A stretch of DNA of 64,000 nt from Bacteroidia bacterium (GCA_021287165.1 JAJTAY010000033.1:1-64000), one strand, 5' to 3'; shown: positions 33,725 through 43,917, numbered from the stretch's first letter. Numbers and translations: made by a program. Notes: generated by a model from the sequence alone, not told the origin.

Positions 33725-35179
33725 TTAGTACCTGCTCAGGTTGAATACCAATGCCGGACTTCCAGCAAATTTGTTTCGTATAACAGAAGGCATTTGCAGC
33801 TCTTGGCTTCCTTTATTTTGCCTTATCCGCAGCGCCCGATTATGACCAAGCAATTGAATTGTCTTGTTTTCAGCAGCAAATCCCTTCGGGAGTTGGATCA
33901 CCGACGGAATACTCTCATTCTCATCAAGCAGGTAAAAAAGGTATTGGATAGCCCCATCTTTCGATTGCGTCCAGGCAAACTTTCCATCCACATAAGGCTC
34001 CAGCGGCCGGGTTTCGTATATCGCCCTGCCATTGGTTTGCATCCACCTGCCGGTTTCTTTCAGTCGCTGGTACACCTCTGGCACAAGATCTCCTGTTTTA
34101 TCAGGTCCAATGCCAAGCAAGAAGTTGCCACCTTTGGCAGTAATTTTAACTAAGGTGTGAATTATCCATTGCAACGATTTGTAATGCTCGCCCGGAACGG
34201 CGTACCACGAACTGCCTAAGGTAATGCAGCTTTCCCAGGGGTAGTCAGGCTTAATGTTGGGTATTTGTTGCTCAGGCGTGCGATAGTTCTCGAATTCGCC
34301 GTGCACAGTACGGTCCACAATCAGCAAACCGGGTTGATGTTGCCTTGCCATCCTGGCAATGCGCGGAATATCAACATCCTGAATCCATTGATTCTTGCCC
34401 AGCCAGGGTCGCGTTTCATCGGTGAGCGATCCGGCCGGACGCACCCAGCCGCCGTCGAGCCATAAAACATCCACCTTTCCATAGTTAGCCATCAGCTCCT
34501 CTATCTGATTGTATGTTAACTCTTTAAAGCGCTGCCAGCGGTCAGGATACTGATCAGGGTTATAGTTGACATTGCGGTCGAAAGGCGGAAAATAAGGCCA
34601 CCAATAATCGGGACTGCTCCAGTCGGGCTTACTGAAATAAACGCCTATGGCAAGGCCTCTTTCCCTGAAGGCGTTGAATACGTATTTCGCAACATCGGCT
34701 TGGGGATGCTGCGAAAAAACAGCTGATGAATGGGTAATCCTGTAATCGGTGTGCCGACTGTCGTACATGCAAAAGCCATCATGATGCTTTGTCGTAAACA
34801 CAAGATAACGCATCCCTGCTTCGCGGCAGGCCCCGGCCCATTTTTCAGGCGAAAAAGCCGCAGGGTACCAGGTGTGATGAATACGCCGATAGGCCTCAAC
34901 ATATTCATGGTAGTTTTCGGCATAAGGCCCCGTACGCCTGCACCATGGCTCATCTTCCGGGCAAAGGCTCCAGCTTTCCACTACATCCCACTGGCTGTAG
35001 GGCCCCCAATGGATAATCACCCCAAACTTCCAGTCCTGCCACTCCTCAAGCTTGTCAGAAATAAGTCTGTCGTCTGGCCATTGATAAGGCCATTCGGCTT
35101 CATGATGCTGGCCCGAAACGCATATCCGGCCCGAAACGATGATCATTATCAGGAAAAAACGCAACAATTGCATGCTCAT
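33725..35179 (-). CDS. Alpha-L-fucosidase (GH29)
   Basis: Exported glycosidase of 484 residues, expected to remove alpha-L-fucose from host or algal glycans. N-terminal signal peptide (LLRFFLIMIIVSGRICVSGQ). GH29 landmarks: FGVIIHWGPYS, FTTKHHDGFCMYDS and the nucleophile Asp in VDVLWLDGGW; the C-terminal beta domain contains the usual TKGGNFLLGIGP-like KITAKGGNFLLGIGPDKTG. Several in-frame starts (TTG 35185, GTG 35182, ATG 35179, ATG 35173) are possible. It is alone, without SusC/SusD partners. The 178-bp gap to mutS2 shows nothing clear. Confidence 0.92.
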   Translation of the reverse strand: MSMQLLRFFLIMIIVSGRICVSGQHHEAEWPYQWPDDRLISDKLEEWQDWKFGVIIHWGPYSQWDVVESWSLCPEDEPWCRRTGPYAENYHEYVEAYRRIHHTWYPAAFSPEKWAGACREAGMRYLVFTTKHHDGFCMYDSRHTDYRITHSSAVFSQHPQADVAKYVFNAFRERGLAIGVYFSKPDWSSPDYWWPYFPPFDRNVNYNPDQYPDRWQRFKELTYNQIEELMANYGKVDVLWLDGGWVRPAGSLTDETRPWLGKNQWIQDVDIPRIARMARQHQPGLLIVDRTVHGEFENYRTPEQQIPNIKPDYPWESCITLGSSWYAVPGEHYKSLQWIIHTLVKITAKGGNFLLGIGPDKTGDLVPEVYQRLKETGRWMQTNGRAIYETRPLEPYVDGKFAWTQSKDGAIQYLFYLLDENESIPSVIQLPKGFAAENKTIQLLGHNRALRIRQNKGSQELQMPSVIRNKFAGSPALVFNLSRY

Positions 35180-35357
35180 CACCAAATCTTTTCGTGAAAG
35201 TAAAAATAGTGATTCGGCTGTATCCTGGACAAAATCAACGGATTTGATCTTCAGCCAAAAATTGCCATCTGCAAAGGAAAATCATGTCTGGTTAAGAAGG
35301 GGAGAAATTACAGGCATACGGATTTTTACACTACAACATCACAAACTGTACACTGAC

Positions 35358-37775
35358 TCATTTCAATCGTACCCTTGTGATCCCGTGACCGCCCGTTTCG
35401 AGGGTGGCATCTTCAAACGAAGCCACATTTTTAGTTTTGCTGAGCAATTCGCGGATAACCCTTCGGAGGATGCCGTTGCCTTTTCCGTGAAGAATGCTCA
35501 CCTCCTTAATGCTCAACAACATAGCCTCGTCAAGATATTTTTCTACCAGCTCAATGGCCTCTTCGGCCCTTTTGCCGCGCACATCGATGGTGAGGCTGAA
35601 AGTTGCCGCTTTTTCGTTGATATCGTCGGCTATTCCCGGTGTACTCTTCATGCGGCGGGGCTGTGCGGCTTTACGTGCCTCCCGTCGCGAAAGCGGCGTA
35701 AGCTTTTCGGGGGAGGTGCGCAGCTTGATGCCGCCAAAGGCCACCAGAGCCGTGTCCTGATCAATATGAATAAGTTCGCCGGTTACGTCCATCTCTTCGA
35801 TCTTCACCATATCACCGGCTTTCAGATCGGCAAAGGCCGGCGCTTCGTCTTCCTGTTCCACACGTAATGCTTCGGCCTTTTGTTCGGCTTCCTGTTCGAG
35901 CACAGGCTTGAATGCCTGCAGCTGTTCGCGCAGTTGCTTTGTTTTTTCCTTTTCGGCCTGCGACTCCCTGATTTCCTTGATGGTGAGTTCGATCTGACGA
36001 TTGGCCTTATCAATCAAATTGCGTGCCTCGCGTCCGGCCTCGCTGATCATGGCCTTTTTGCGATCTTCAAGTTGACGGAGCAGACGTTTGTATTTGGTAA
36101 TCACCTCGTTGAGCATCTCATCGGCCATTCGCAGCTCCCTTTCCTTCTGTGCAAGCGCCAGTTTGTCGGCTTCAAGCTGCTGTAGCTGCTGTTCGAAATT
36201 AAGCTGCGACACCCCTGTCAACTCGCCGGCATGAGCTACAACATCGTCGGGCAGGCCTATTTTCCGTGCAATCTCAAAGGCAAACGAACTACCAGGTTTT
36301 CCTGTCTGTAACACAAACAACGGCTGCATTCGCTTGGTATCGAAAAGCATGGCACCGTTTATCATGCCTTCTTCCTTGTCGGCCAACAATTTAAGATTGG
36401 CGTAATGCGTGGTTACCAATCCGAAGGCCTTCTTGTGGTTTAATGCACTGAGCACGGCCTCAGCAATTGCGCCTCCTGCCTGTGGTTCGGTGCCTGTGCC
36501 AAGCTCATCCACGAGAAACAGACTGCGTTCATCAGCATAATCCAGAAATGCTTTCATGTGTGTGAGGTGCGAGCTATAAGTGCTCAAATCGTTTTCGAGG
36601 GATTGCTCGTCGCCAATGTCGATGAACATTTTCTCGAAAATGCCACACTCCGAGTCCTGATGCATGGGAACCGGCAATCCGCATTGCAACATGTATTGCA
36701 GGAGTGCTGTGGTTTTCAGGCAAACCGACTTACCACCGGCATTGGGACCTGAGATAACCAATATGCGTTGATTTTCATCAATTTCCAGATCCAATGGAAC
36801 AGCCTCCCTTCCCTGCTCTCTCAGGTTGAGCTGTAAAAGCGGGTGAACAGCCCTTTTCCACCTGATGAGTGGCTTGTTGACCAATTGAGGTATTTGGGCG
36901 CCGGTGCGCAAAAGCAGCGTGGTTTTGGCATGAACCAGATCGAGCTCGCCCATAAAATGCCATATCTGGTGCATCATGGGTAGTTCGGGCCGCATCAGCT
37001 GGGTGAAAGCTGACAAAATGCGGTGTATCTCGCGGCGCTCGGCATATTCCAGCTCGCGTATCTCGTTGTTGGTATCGAAAATTTCGGCCGGTTCGATGAA
37101 TACCGTTTGTCCTGTGGCCGAGGCATCGTGCACAAAACCCCTGATTTTGCGTTTGTCGGCGGCCTTTACCGGAATCACCATGCGGCCGTTGCGGATGGTA
37201 ATCTCCGCATCGCTGTCGGTATAGCCTGCCTGCTTGGCTTCGCCCAGCATTTGCCGGATCTTGCGCTCCATTGTTCCATGCTTGCGTCGGATGTCGGCCC
37301 TTATTTCGGCCAGGACGGGCGAGGCATTATCAGGAATTTCGCCCCGATCGTCCATCAAACGGCTAAGCTCGGAAACAACTTTCGGATTGATGTGTAATCC
37401 TAGAGCCAAACTGGCCAAAGCCGGGTAAACCGACGCAGCCTCAGATGATAAAAACCGCAAAGCTTCTCTGGCCTGTAAGAGTCCGAGGCGCAAGGCAAAC
37501 ATGGCATCCAGCTCTATTACTGTTCCTTCGGGTCTCAGCCGGTGTAGCTCGGCACGCACATCGAGGTAATCCTTCACCGAAAAAGGCATTCCGCTCTGCA
37601 TCAACCTATTGAGTTCGGCCACACGATCGAGTTGCAACCGTATATCTTCAAGCACTGTCATGAAGCCAAGCTCATCGGCCATTTCCAGGCCCATCTGGCT
37701 CACGCAAAAGTCACGCAACATCTTTCTGATGATCAGAAAGCCTGATTTTTCTTCAAACGAATCGGGATAAATCAC
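35358..37775 (-). CDS. mutS2: Endonuclease MutS2
   Basis: 805-residue MutS2, linked to recombination suppression and ribosome rescue. In order: N-terminal lever/clamp-like helices, the ABC-type ATPase with Walker A GPNAGGKS at about 343-350 and Walker B region LFLVDELGTGTEP, a long coiled coil (about 520-630), a KOW-like part (LKAGDMVKIEEM) and the C-terminal Smr nuclease domain (IDVRGKRAEEAIELV, ILHGKGNGILRR). The start is a GTG at 37775; the start MIYPDSFEEKSGF is the family's conserved N-terminus. A -7 box lies 18 bp upstream. Confidence 0.95.
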   Translation of the reverse strand: MIYPDSFEEKSGFLIIRKMLRDFCVSQMGLEMADELGFMTVLEDIRLQLDRVAELNRLMQSGMPFSVKDYLDVRAELHRLRPEGTVIELDAMFALRLGLLQAREALRFLSSEAASVYPALASLALGLHINPKVVSELSRLMDDRGEIPDNASPVLAEIRADIRRKHGTMERKIRQMLGEAKQAGYTDSDAEITIRNGRMVIPVKAADKRKIRGFVHDASATGQTVFIEPAEIFDTNNEIRELEYAERREIHRILSAFTQLMRPELPMMHQIWHFMGELDLVHAKTTLLLRTGAQIPQLVNKPLIRWKRAVHPLLQLNLREQGREAVPLDLEIDENQRILVISGPNAGGKSVCLKTTALLQYMLQCGLPVPMHQDSECGIFEKMFIDIGDEQSLENDLSTYSSHLTHMKAFLDYADERSLFLVDELGTGTEPQAGGAIAEAVLSALNHKKAFGLVTTHYANLKLLADKEEGMINGAMLFDTKRMQPLFVLQTGKPGSSFAFEIARKIGLPDDVVAHAGELTGVSQLNFEQQLQQLEADKLALAQKERELRMADEMLNEVITKYKRLLRQLEDRKKAMISEAGREARNLIDKANRQIELTIKEIRESQAEKEKTKQLREQLQAFKPVLEQEAEQKAEALRVEQEDEAPAFADLKAGDMVKIEEMDVTGELIHIDQDTALVAFGGIKLRTSPEKLTPLSRREARKAAQPRRMKSTPGIADDINEKAATFSLTIDVRGKRAEEAIELVEKYLDEAMLLSIKEVSILHGKGNGILRRVIRELLSKTKNVASFEDATLETGGHGITRVRLK

Positions 37776-37792
37776 TGATCTGAATTAGACCG

Positions 37793-37800
37793 CAAAGTTA
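37793..37800 (-). promoter_or_regulatory. -7 promoter box for mutS2
   Basis: TAACTTTG on the minus strand, 17 bp before the GTG start at 37775, implying a very short leader. Confidence 0.5.
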
Positions 37801-37917
37801 ATCAGTGCAGGCCAATAAAATCTTCTCACCAGCTTAACTCGATTCTTGTCAGGAACGAGTGTTAGCAACATTGTTTTAAAACTTTAACTTCGCCTTACAA
37901 ACATTGGCTTGCTACTG

Positions 37918-38673
37918 ATGTACACCCTTGAAATTTGTGCCGTTGGCCTGAACAACGCCTTGATTGCCCAACAGCATGGTGCACACCGCATAGAGCTTTG
38001 CGAGAACCTCGAATCGGGTGGTTTGACCCCATCTTTTGGCACGCTGAAAATGGCTGCCGAAAAGCTGAACATTCCTGTGCATGTGCTCATCAGACCCCGT
38101 AGGGGAAACTACATTTACGACAGAACCGAACGCGAAATCATGTTGCACGACATCGAACTGGTCCGGCAATTGGGCTTCGCCGGTGTGGTAATCGGCGCCC
38201 TGAAGCTTGATGGTACCCTCGACTCCGAAACTATTGAGGCACTGAAGGATGCTGCGGGTGAAATGTCGGTTACCTTTCACAGGGCCATAGATGTGTGTAC
38301 CCTGCCTGAAGCGGCCATCGAAACCCTTATCAGGCTGGGCATCAACCGGCTGCTTACCTCGGGTGGGGCCACTAAAGCAATGAATGGCGCAGCACAGATA
38401 GCCAAATGGCAAGCGCGGTATGGTGCTTACATAAACATCATGGCCGGCCGTGGAATCACCTCATCCAATATCCTGGATATCATGAACATAACCAGCATAT
38501 TCGAGATCCACTCTTCAGCCAAAATCACACTTCGCTCATATGAACACACCTATCATCTGAAAAACGAAAAATCTAACGAATGGTGGCAGTTTGCCGTGGA
38601 CGACGCCGAGGTGAAACGAATGCGTTTGATGCTCGATGAGTTGGCTTTTCAACCTAAATTACCCTTTGCATGA
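37918..38673 (+). CDS. cutC: CutC family protein
   Basis: 251 residues, TIM-barrel CutC family, historically linked to copper homeostasis. The motif HRIELCENLESGGLTPS (about 25-41), VHVLIRPRRGNYIY and TFHRAIDV are conserved. The ATG at 37918 is used; the frame has an earlier TTG at 37909. Its last four bases overlap the beta-mannosidase start (ATGA), so the two are translationally coupled. The copper role of CutC is debated and the linkage to a glycosidase does not support it particularly. Confidence 0.88.
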   Translation: MYTLEICAVGLNNALIAQQHGAHRIELCENLESGGLTPSFGTLKMAAEKLNIPVHVLIRPRRGNYIYDRTEREIMLHDIELVRQLGFAGVVIGALKLDGTLDSETIEALKDAAGEMSVTFHRAIDVCTLPEAAIETLIRLGINRLLTSGGATKAMNGAAQIAKWQARYGAYINIMAGRGITSSNILDIMNITSIFEIHSSAKITLRSYEHTYHLKNEKSNEWWQFAVDDAEVKRMRLMLDELAFQPKLPFA

Positions 38674-41213
38674 GGAGATCACTTTCAGCATACTTAAGGA
38701 TTAGATACATCATGCTGTTTATAGCCGTTGTGCTCGTATCCTGCCAGCAAAAAAATGCCGTCCTGATACGTCCGCTAAACGAAGGCTGGATGCTTCATGT
38801 TGATTCACAGCAAAGCATCAAAGCCACGGTACCCGGACTGGTGCACACCGATCTGCTGAGCGCCGGTTTGATACCTGACCCTTATTATGGCTTCAACGAA
38901 GACTCATTGCAATGGATAGGCAGCCGGCAATGGGTTTACTCGCTTGATTTTGATATTGATAAGTCAATACTGAACAACCGGAATATTGCTTTGGTTTTCG
39001 ACGGGCTCGACACCTATGCTCAGGTGAAGCTCAACGGTCAGCCATTGCTCTGGGCTGATAATATGTTCAGGCAGTGGGAGTTGGATGTGAAAGCCTTGCT
39101 GCTCGAAGGCGCTAACCGGCTCGAGGTTCGTTTTTTTCAGCCCGACAGCATCAGCCTGGTCAAGGCACAATCTTATGGCATCAAACTGCCCGAACACAGG
39201 GCTTTCAGCCGCAAGGCGCCTTTTCAGGCTGGTTGGGATTGGGGGCCTGTGTTTCATACCATGGGCATCTGGAAACCTGTCAGCTTGGTGGCCTGGAATG
39301 GCAGCTGGCTTCGCGAAGCGGCCATCCTCACGCATCATGCCGACAGCCTGCTTGCAAACCTTGAACTTGCAGCCGGCATCGAATCGGAAAAACCTGGTTC
39401 TGCTCGGGTAAGATTGCTAATAGATGATAAGGTGTTGATTGAAAATGATTTACAGCTTTTTCCCGGCTTCAACAATATCCGACTTCCATTCAGCTTGAAA
39501 AATCCTTCGCTCTGGTGGCCCAGTGGGAGCGGTGCTCAACACCTCAACCGTTTCGAACTGGAAATTAGAACTTCTTTTGGCGAGCTGCACCATAAAACCA
39601 TCACCAATGGCATCCGCAAAGCAGAGCTGGTGCGCGAAGCCGACAGCATAGGCGAAGGTTTTGCTTTTCGCATCAACGGCAGGGACATTTTTGCCAAAGG
39701 CGCAAATTATATCCCTGAGGATCATTTTATTACAAGGATGTCTCGCCACAAAACGCGGAAATTGCTCATCGATGCAGCCGCAGCGGGCATGAACATGATC
39801 CGCGTTTGGGGTGGCGGCATTTATCCTTCGGAAGATTTTTATGATTTGTGCGACAGCCTTGGATTGATGGTCTGGCAGGATTTTATATTTGCCTGCACCA
39901 TGTATCCATGGGACACTGCCTTTCTGGAAAATGTTCGCCAGGAAGCGATACATCAGGTGAAACGACTGCGCGGCCATCCATCAATGGTTTTGTGGTGCGG
40001 CAACAATGAGGTGTCGGAAGGATTTCACAACTGGGGCTGGCAGCGCAGTATTGGCTGGACGGCAACCGATAGCGCTTCGGTATGGCATGGCTATCTGACT
40101 TTATTTGAACAACTTATACCGGAGGTGCTAACCAAACATGACCCGGGCATCCCTTACTGGCCAAGTTCGCCATCGCTGGGCTGGGGACGTGCCGAATCGC
40201 TCCGCCGCGGCGATGTGCACTACTGGGGCGTTTGGTGGGGCGAAGAGCCTTTTGAGGTTTATCGGAAAAAAGTTGGCCGCTTCAACTCGGAATACGGCTT
40301 TCAAGCCATGCCAGCCATCGAAAGTGTGCGGCAGTTTTTGCCAGAGGACCAACTCATTGTTGGATCGGCCGGTTTGGAAGCCCATCAAAAACATCCCCGG
40401 GGCACAAAACTCATCCATGACTACATGGCCAGGGATTTTCCTGTGCCCAGGGTACTGGAAGATTACATCTACACCAGTCAGCTCACCCAGATGCACGGCA
40501 TTGGCATGGCCATCGAAGCCCATCGCAGAAACAAACCTGTCACAATGGGTACACTGTACTGGCAACTCAACGACAGTTGGCCAGTAACAAGCTGGTCATC
40601 AATAGATTATTATGGCCGCTGGAAAGGTCTGCACTACCGCCTACGGCAGCTTTATGCCCCAGTTCTGTTGTCTTTTGCAGAAACCGAGGGCAATGTTGCA
40701 GTTTATGGGATTTCAGATTTAAGTGAAGTAATAACGGGCACACTGGAAATCAGCTTTTTAAACACTCAGGGAGAAACGCTGCAAACCAGAAAAACGACGG
40801 TAACCTTAAACCCGGCAAAAGCGACATCACTCGCCATTATTCCTCCCTCAGATTTACCGGTAACGCTTCCAAAAGAATCAATGTTCATCAGGGCAAAGCT
40901 TGTGCAAAAAGAACAAACACTGGCCGAGAATCTTTTTTCATGGGCAAGACCAAAAGACCTGAAGCTGAGCTACAAGCCTATTGAAATTGAAAAAGAAATA
41001 GGACATGACCTGATTTTTGCGAACCTCAGTTCCGAGGTTTTACACTATGCAGTTCAGCTGCAAAGCAATGACACCGATGGCCGGTTTTCGGACAACTTTT
41101 TCCACCTTTACCCCGGCGAACCTAGAACTATAACATTCAAGCCCTCAGGCAATGTTCCGGTCGGGGAAATAACTTTCGGCTGGCGCTCGCTCAACCTGCT
41201 GGTAAACCATTGA
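38670..41213 (+). CDS. Beta-mannosidase (GH2), lipoprotein
   Basis: 847 residues. A lipoprotein-type signal (LFIAVVLVSC, Cys about residue 25) anchors it to the membrane. The GH2 order is a sugar-binding domain, an immunoglobulin-like domain, then the TIM barrel with acid/base E447 (CGNNEVSEG) and nucleophile E541 (FNSEYGFQ); the 94-residue spacing is normal for beta-mannosidases. The CGNNE motif separates it from GH2 galactosidases and glucuronidases. It would trim beta-mannosyl ends from N-glycan or mannan fragments. It follows cutC with a 4-nt overlap. Confidence 0.93.
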   Translation: MRRSLSAYLRIRYIMLFIAVVLVSCQQKNAVLIRPLNEGWMLHVDSQQSIKATVPGLVHTDLLSAGLIPDPYYGFNEDSLQWIGSRQWVYSLDFDIDKSILNNRNIALVFDGLDTYAQVKLNGQPLLWADNMFRQWELDVKALLLEGANRLEVRFFQPDSISLVKAQSYGIKLPEHRAFSRKAPFQAGWDWGPVFHTMGIWKPVSLVAWNGSWLREAAILTHHADSLLANLELAAGIESEKPGSARVRLLIDDKVLIENDLQLFPGFNNIRLPFSLKNPSLWWPSGSGAQHLNRFELEIRTSFGELHHKTITNGIRKAELVREADSIGEGFAFRINGRDIFAKGANYIPEDHFITRMSRHKTRKLLIDAAAAGMNMIRVWGGGIYPSEDFYDLCDSLGLMVWQDFIFACTMYPWDTAFLENVRQEAIHQVKRLRGHPSMVLWCGNNEVSEGFHNWGWQRSIGWTATDSASVWHGYLTLFEQLIPEVLTKHDPGIPYWPSSPSLGWGRAESLRRGDVHYWGVWWGEEPFEVYRKKVGRFNSEYGFQAMPAIESVRQFLPEDQLIVGSAGLEAHQKHPRGTKLIHDYMARDFPVPRVLEDYIYTSQLTQMHGIGMAIEAHRRNKPVTMGTLYWQLNDSWPVTSWSSIDYYGRWKGLHYRLRQLYAPVLLSFAETEGNVAVYGISDLSEVITGTLEISFLNTQGETLQTRKTTVTLNPAKATSLAIIPPSDLPVTLPKESMFIRAKLVQKEQTLAENLFSWARPKDLKLSYKPIEIEKEIGHDLIFANLSSEVLHYAVQLQSNDTDGRFSDNFFHLYPGEPRTITFKPSGNVPVGEITFGWRSLNLLVNH

Positions 41214-41227
41214 TTGACTGAACGATC

Positions 41228-41701
41228 ATGAAAATTCTGCTGTTAATGATTGGCAAAACCGATGCCTCGTGGCTGAGCGAAGGCTTGATGCATTACGAGA
41301 AGCGCATCAGGCACTATATGCCTTTTGAGCTGCAGGTGATCCCCGACCTGAAGAACCGAAAACAGCTAAGTGAGGCCGAACAAAAGCAGGCTGAAGCCAT
41401 GCTGCTTATGCAAGCGTTGCAGGCCACCGACGAGTTGGTGCTGCTGGATGAAAATGGCAAGCAACTCACTTCCAGAGCTTTTGCCGGTTTTATTGAGAAA
41501 ATGCAGCTTCAGTCGGTAAAGCGACTCGTATTTGTGATTGGCGGTCCCTATGGTTTTGGCGAGGCCGTGCGTAAACGTGCCAATCACATGCTTTCGTTGT
41601 CGGAAATGACCTTCCCACACCAACTGGTCAGGCTCATCTTTATTGAGCAGCTCTATCGCGCCTGCACGATTTTACGCAACGAGCCTTATCACCATGATTA
41701 A
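41228..41701 (+). CDS. rlmH: 23S rRNA (pseudouridine-1915-N3)-methyltransferase
   Basis: 157-residue SPOUT methyltransferase acting on helix 69 of 23S rRNA. The knot region VFVIGGPYGFGEAV and LSLSEMTFPHQLVRLIFIEQLYRA are the SAM-binding loops and C-terminal signature of RlmH; the last residues NEPYHHD are also typical. It lies 14 bp after the mannosidase gene, with no sign of its own promoter. The stop is 17 bp from the convergent beta-helix gene. Confidence 0.95.
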   Translation: MKILLLMIGKTDASWLSEGLMHYEKRIRHYMPFELQVIPDLKNRKQLSEAEQKQAEAMLLMQALQATDELVLLDENGKQLTSRAFAGFIEKMQLQSVKRLVFVIGGPYGFGEAVRKRANHMLSLSEMTFPHQLVRLIFIEQLYRACTILRNEPYHHD

Positions 41702-41718
41702 ACGGACGCTGTCAGAAA

Positions 41719-43917
41719 TTATTTGACAACCAGGGTTTTCACAAGACTTTGACCTTCAATGTGCAAGCGAAGCAAATAAGCTCCCTGTTTCATACCTATG
41801 ATATCGAAGCACTTACCACTTTCTTGCTCATTCATCCACATAATATGCCTGCCCGTTAGGCTAAGCACCTCCGCCTTGATGTTGCTTTCCGGCAGGCCAT
41901 CGAAGCAAACCTTATCCGTTGCCGGATTGGGGTAAATCCTCAGTGCAGCAGCAGGTTCTTCCAAACCAGTCAATACCATTGAAACATTGATGACTGGATC
42001 GGGACTGTCGCCTACCTCAAAAGTGCCCTCCACGGGAAAGTAATTATCTCTGGTGATGGTATAGGAGTAGTTTCCGTAAGGTAGTCCTGGCACCACGGCT
42101 ACGCCCTGAGTGTTGGTGTTTGCCGCAGGCTGACCAACCACCTGAACCACAGCGCCTTCGAGTGGACCACTTATACCAGTGACAACAAATGTCACATCGC
42201 GGGTGATGAGCACCATGCTAACATTAACCACAACAGGGCTATTGCTTACATTTACAGTACCCTGAGCGGTTTGATAACCCGTTTTGCTCAGCGTGTAGGT
42301 GTAATCTCCCGGCAACACATTTTCAACCACATAAACACCCGGAGGATAAGTAAATCCATCAAATTGCAGCACAGCATCAGGTATGGGTTGTCCGGCCTGA
42401 TCCGTTACATTGAAACTGACGGTGTAAGTGTTTAGTTCAATAACAACGGTTACCGTGTAATCTGCCGTTTCGCCATGCGGCGTGAGCACCTGAAACACAA
42501 CCGGATCAGCGAAATCGTATATCTCGCCTCCAGGAGGCACAGTTACCGTTCCAAACGGCAAACCAATCTGAGGGATCAGCTCCAGCGGTGAGCCTTCAGG
42601 CAATACCAGCTCAATGGTCTTATTCGTTTGATCGATCGTTCCAAAATAATCCTGCCCCAGAGCGGGATTGTCGGCCTGCAGGAAGGCAAACGACTCAATC
42701 ACAGGATGCAATTCTTGTATGGGATTGTATGTAACCAAGCCCAGTGAAGCCTGATCGGGCTGATGAAAGATAAACTGCTCGGCCTGTGCCGGATCGTTGG
42801 TGCCCCAGTAATTGCCAATAGCCTGAACCGGCAGAGCGGTGTTGTTGTACAATGCATACGTCTGGCCGTCGTTGCCGTTGTTGTAGATAACATTACCGCC
42901 AGGGCTTGATGAGGTGCCCAGATTGGGGTTAGCTGTGCCTTGAAGAGTGATTCCCCATAAATTGCCTGTGATGAGGTTGCGGCGCACGATGGCGGTATTG
43001 CCTGCACCGCTTGCCTGAAAGTTGATACCGCTTCCACCGGAGGCAGGTAGGCCTTGTATATCATTATCAATGAAATAGTTATCTTCAATGCGACTACTGA
43101 TGTTGTTGCCGATCTGGGCATATCCGTAACGGTTATTTACCACATAATTATCGCGCACCACCACCTTGGCGCTACCCGATCCCAGCAAATTACTGATGCC
43201 GATACCGCCGGCCATATTGTAAAATCCTTCGATATAATTGCCCACAATATAAATTGTATCAGCCGCGCCCGGTCCGATATTAATCTGAGGACGGTTGGAA
43301 TTGTCGGTAGTGTTGCGGATCATCACGTTGTACAGAATTTGCGGAGAGCCGGTGATATTGGCGCCGGAGTTGATGGCCGAACGAACGTTTTCCTCAAACA
43401 GACAGTAGCGGATGATCGGGCTGCAGCTGCTGTAAGTGATGGCTCCCGAAACGTTGGACGAGCCATTGCGCCGGAAAGTGCTGTATTCGAACAGCGCACC
43501 GGAGCTGATGAGCTGAATGCCACCACCATAACTGACCACCGTATTACGAAAAACATTCCCCTGCGAATTATCAAATCGGAATCCTCTGAAATTCGTTGCG
43601 GCAGTTGTCGTGTCCTGTGCCGTAAAAATCACTTTACCCTGAATGGGATCGCTTTTGATGGTGCCGCTGACTTCGATTCGGATGTTCTGTGCCACCCTGA
43701 TCACCAAGGGGTTAGTAATCTTCAGGGTATCAGTCGCCGAAATGGTCAAAGTATTGTTGATGAAATACGTTCCGCCTATTTGCGTGACCACACCGCCAGA
43801 CATTGCCACAAGATCTGCAGGCGTTAGCGTGAGGTTATTTCCTGGGGTGGCATATTGGGCAAAAGCTCCCTTTAATGCCATTGCGGCTAGTATGCCGCTC
43901 AAAATTAGCTTTTTCAT
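41719..43917 (-). CDS. Secreted beta-helix protein with type A type IX sorting domain
   Basis: 732 residues. Signal peptide MKKLILSGILAAMALKGAFA at the ATG 43917; the frame stays open upstream to 44841 but that part is antisense to the neighbouring nuclease gene. The N-terminal half is a right-handed parallel beta-helix of the pectate-lyase type (repeats such as NTVVSYGGGIQLISSGA, IVGNYIEGFYNMAGGIG, NYFIDNDIQG). Then follow a domain ending VVIELN, two PEGA/carboxypeptidase-regulatory-like domains (YTVSFNVTDQAGQPIPDAV; VTFVVTGISGPLEGAVVQV) and the type A C-terminal signal (LRIYPNPATDKV ... LVKTLVVK). No clear lyase catalytic residues are evident, so it may be an adhesin or glycan-binding protein. 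Confidence 0.88.
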   Translation of the reverse strand: MKKLILSGILAAMALKGAFAQYATPGNNLTLTPADLVAMSGGVVTQIGGTYFINNTLTISATDTLKITNPLVIRVAQNIRIEVSGTIKSDPIQGKVIFTAQDTTTAATNFRGFRFDNSQGNVFRNTVVSYGGGIQLISSGALFEYSTFRRNGSSNVSGAITYSSCSPIIRYCLFEENVRSAINSGANITGSPQILYNVMIRNTTDNSNRPQINIGPGAADTIYIVGNYIEGFYNMAGGIGISNLLGSGSAKVVVRDNYVVNNRYGYAQIGNNISSRIEDNYFIDNDIQGLPASGGSGINFQASGAGNTAIVRRNLITGNLWGITLQGTANPNLGTSSSPGGNVIYNNGNDGQTYALYNNTALPVQAIGNYWGTNDPAQAEQFIFHQPDQASLGLVTYNPIQELHPVIESFAFLQADNPALGQDYFGTIDQTNKTIELVLPEGSPLELIPQIGLPFGTVTVPPGGEIYDFADPVVFQVLTPHGETADYTVTVVIELNTYTVSFNVTDQAGQPIPDAVLQFDGFTYPPGVYVVENVLPGDYTYTLSKTGYQTAQGTVNVSNSPVVVNVSMVLITRDVTFVVTGISGPLEGAVVQVVGQPAANTNTQGVAVVPGLPYGNYSYTITRDNYFPVEGTFEVGDSPDPVINVSMVLTGLEEPAAALRIYPNPATDKVCFDGLPESNIKAEVLSLTGRHIMWMNEQESGKCFDIIGMKQGAYLLRLHIEGQSLVKTLVVK

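Noticed and set aside
35139..35867. 242-residue + strand open frame over the fucosidase start and mutS2 end
   Set aside because: Antisense to the mutS2 Smr domain and the fucosidase signal peptide; no family resemblance.
43054..43827. 257-residue + strand open frame opposite the beta-helix repeats
   Set aside because: Mirrors the repetitive beta-helix coding sequence; no independent evidence.
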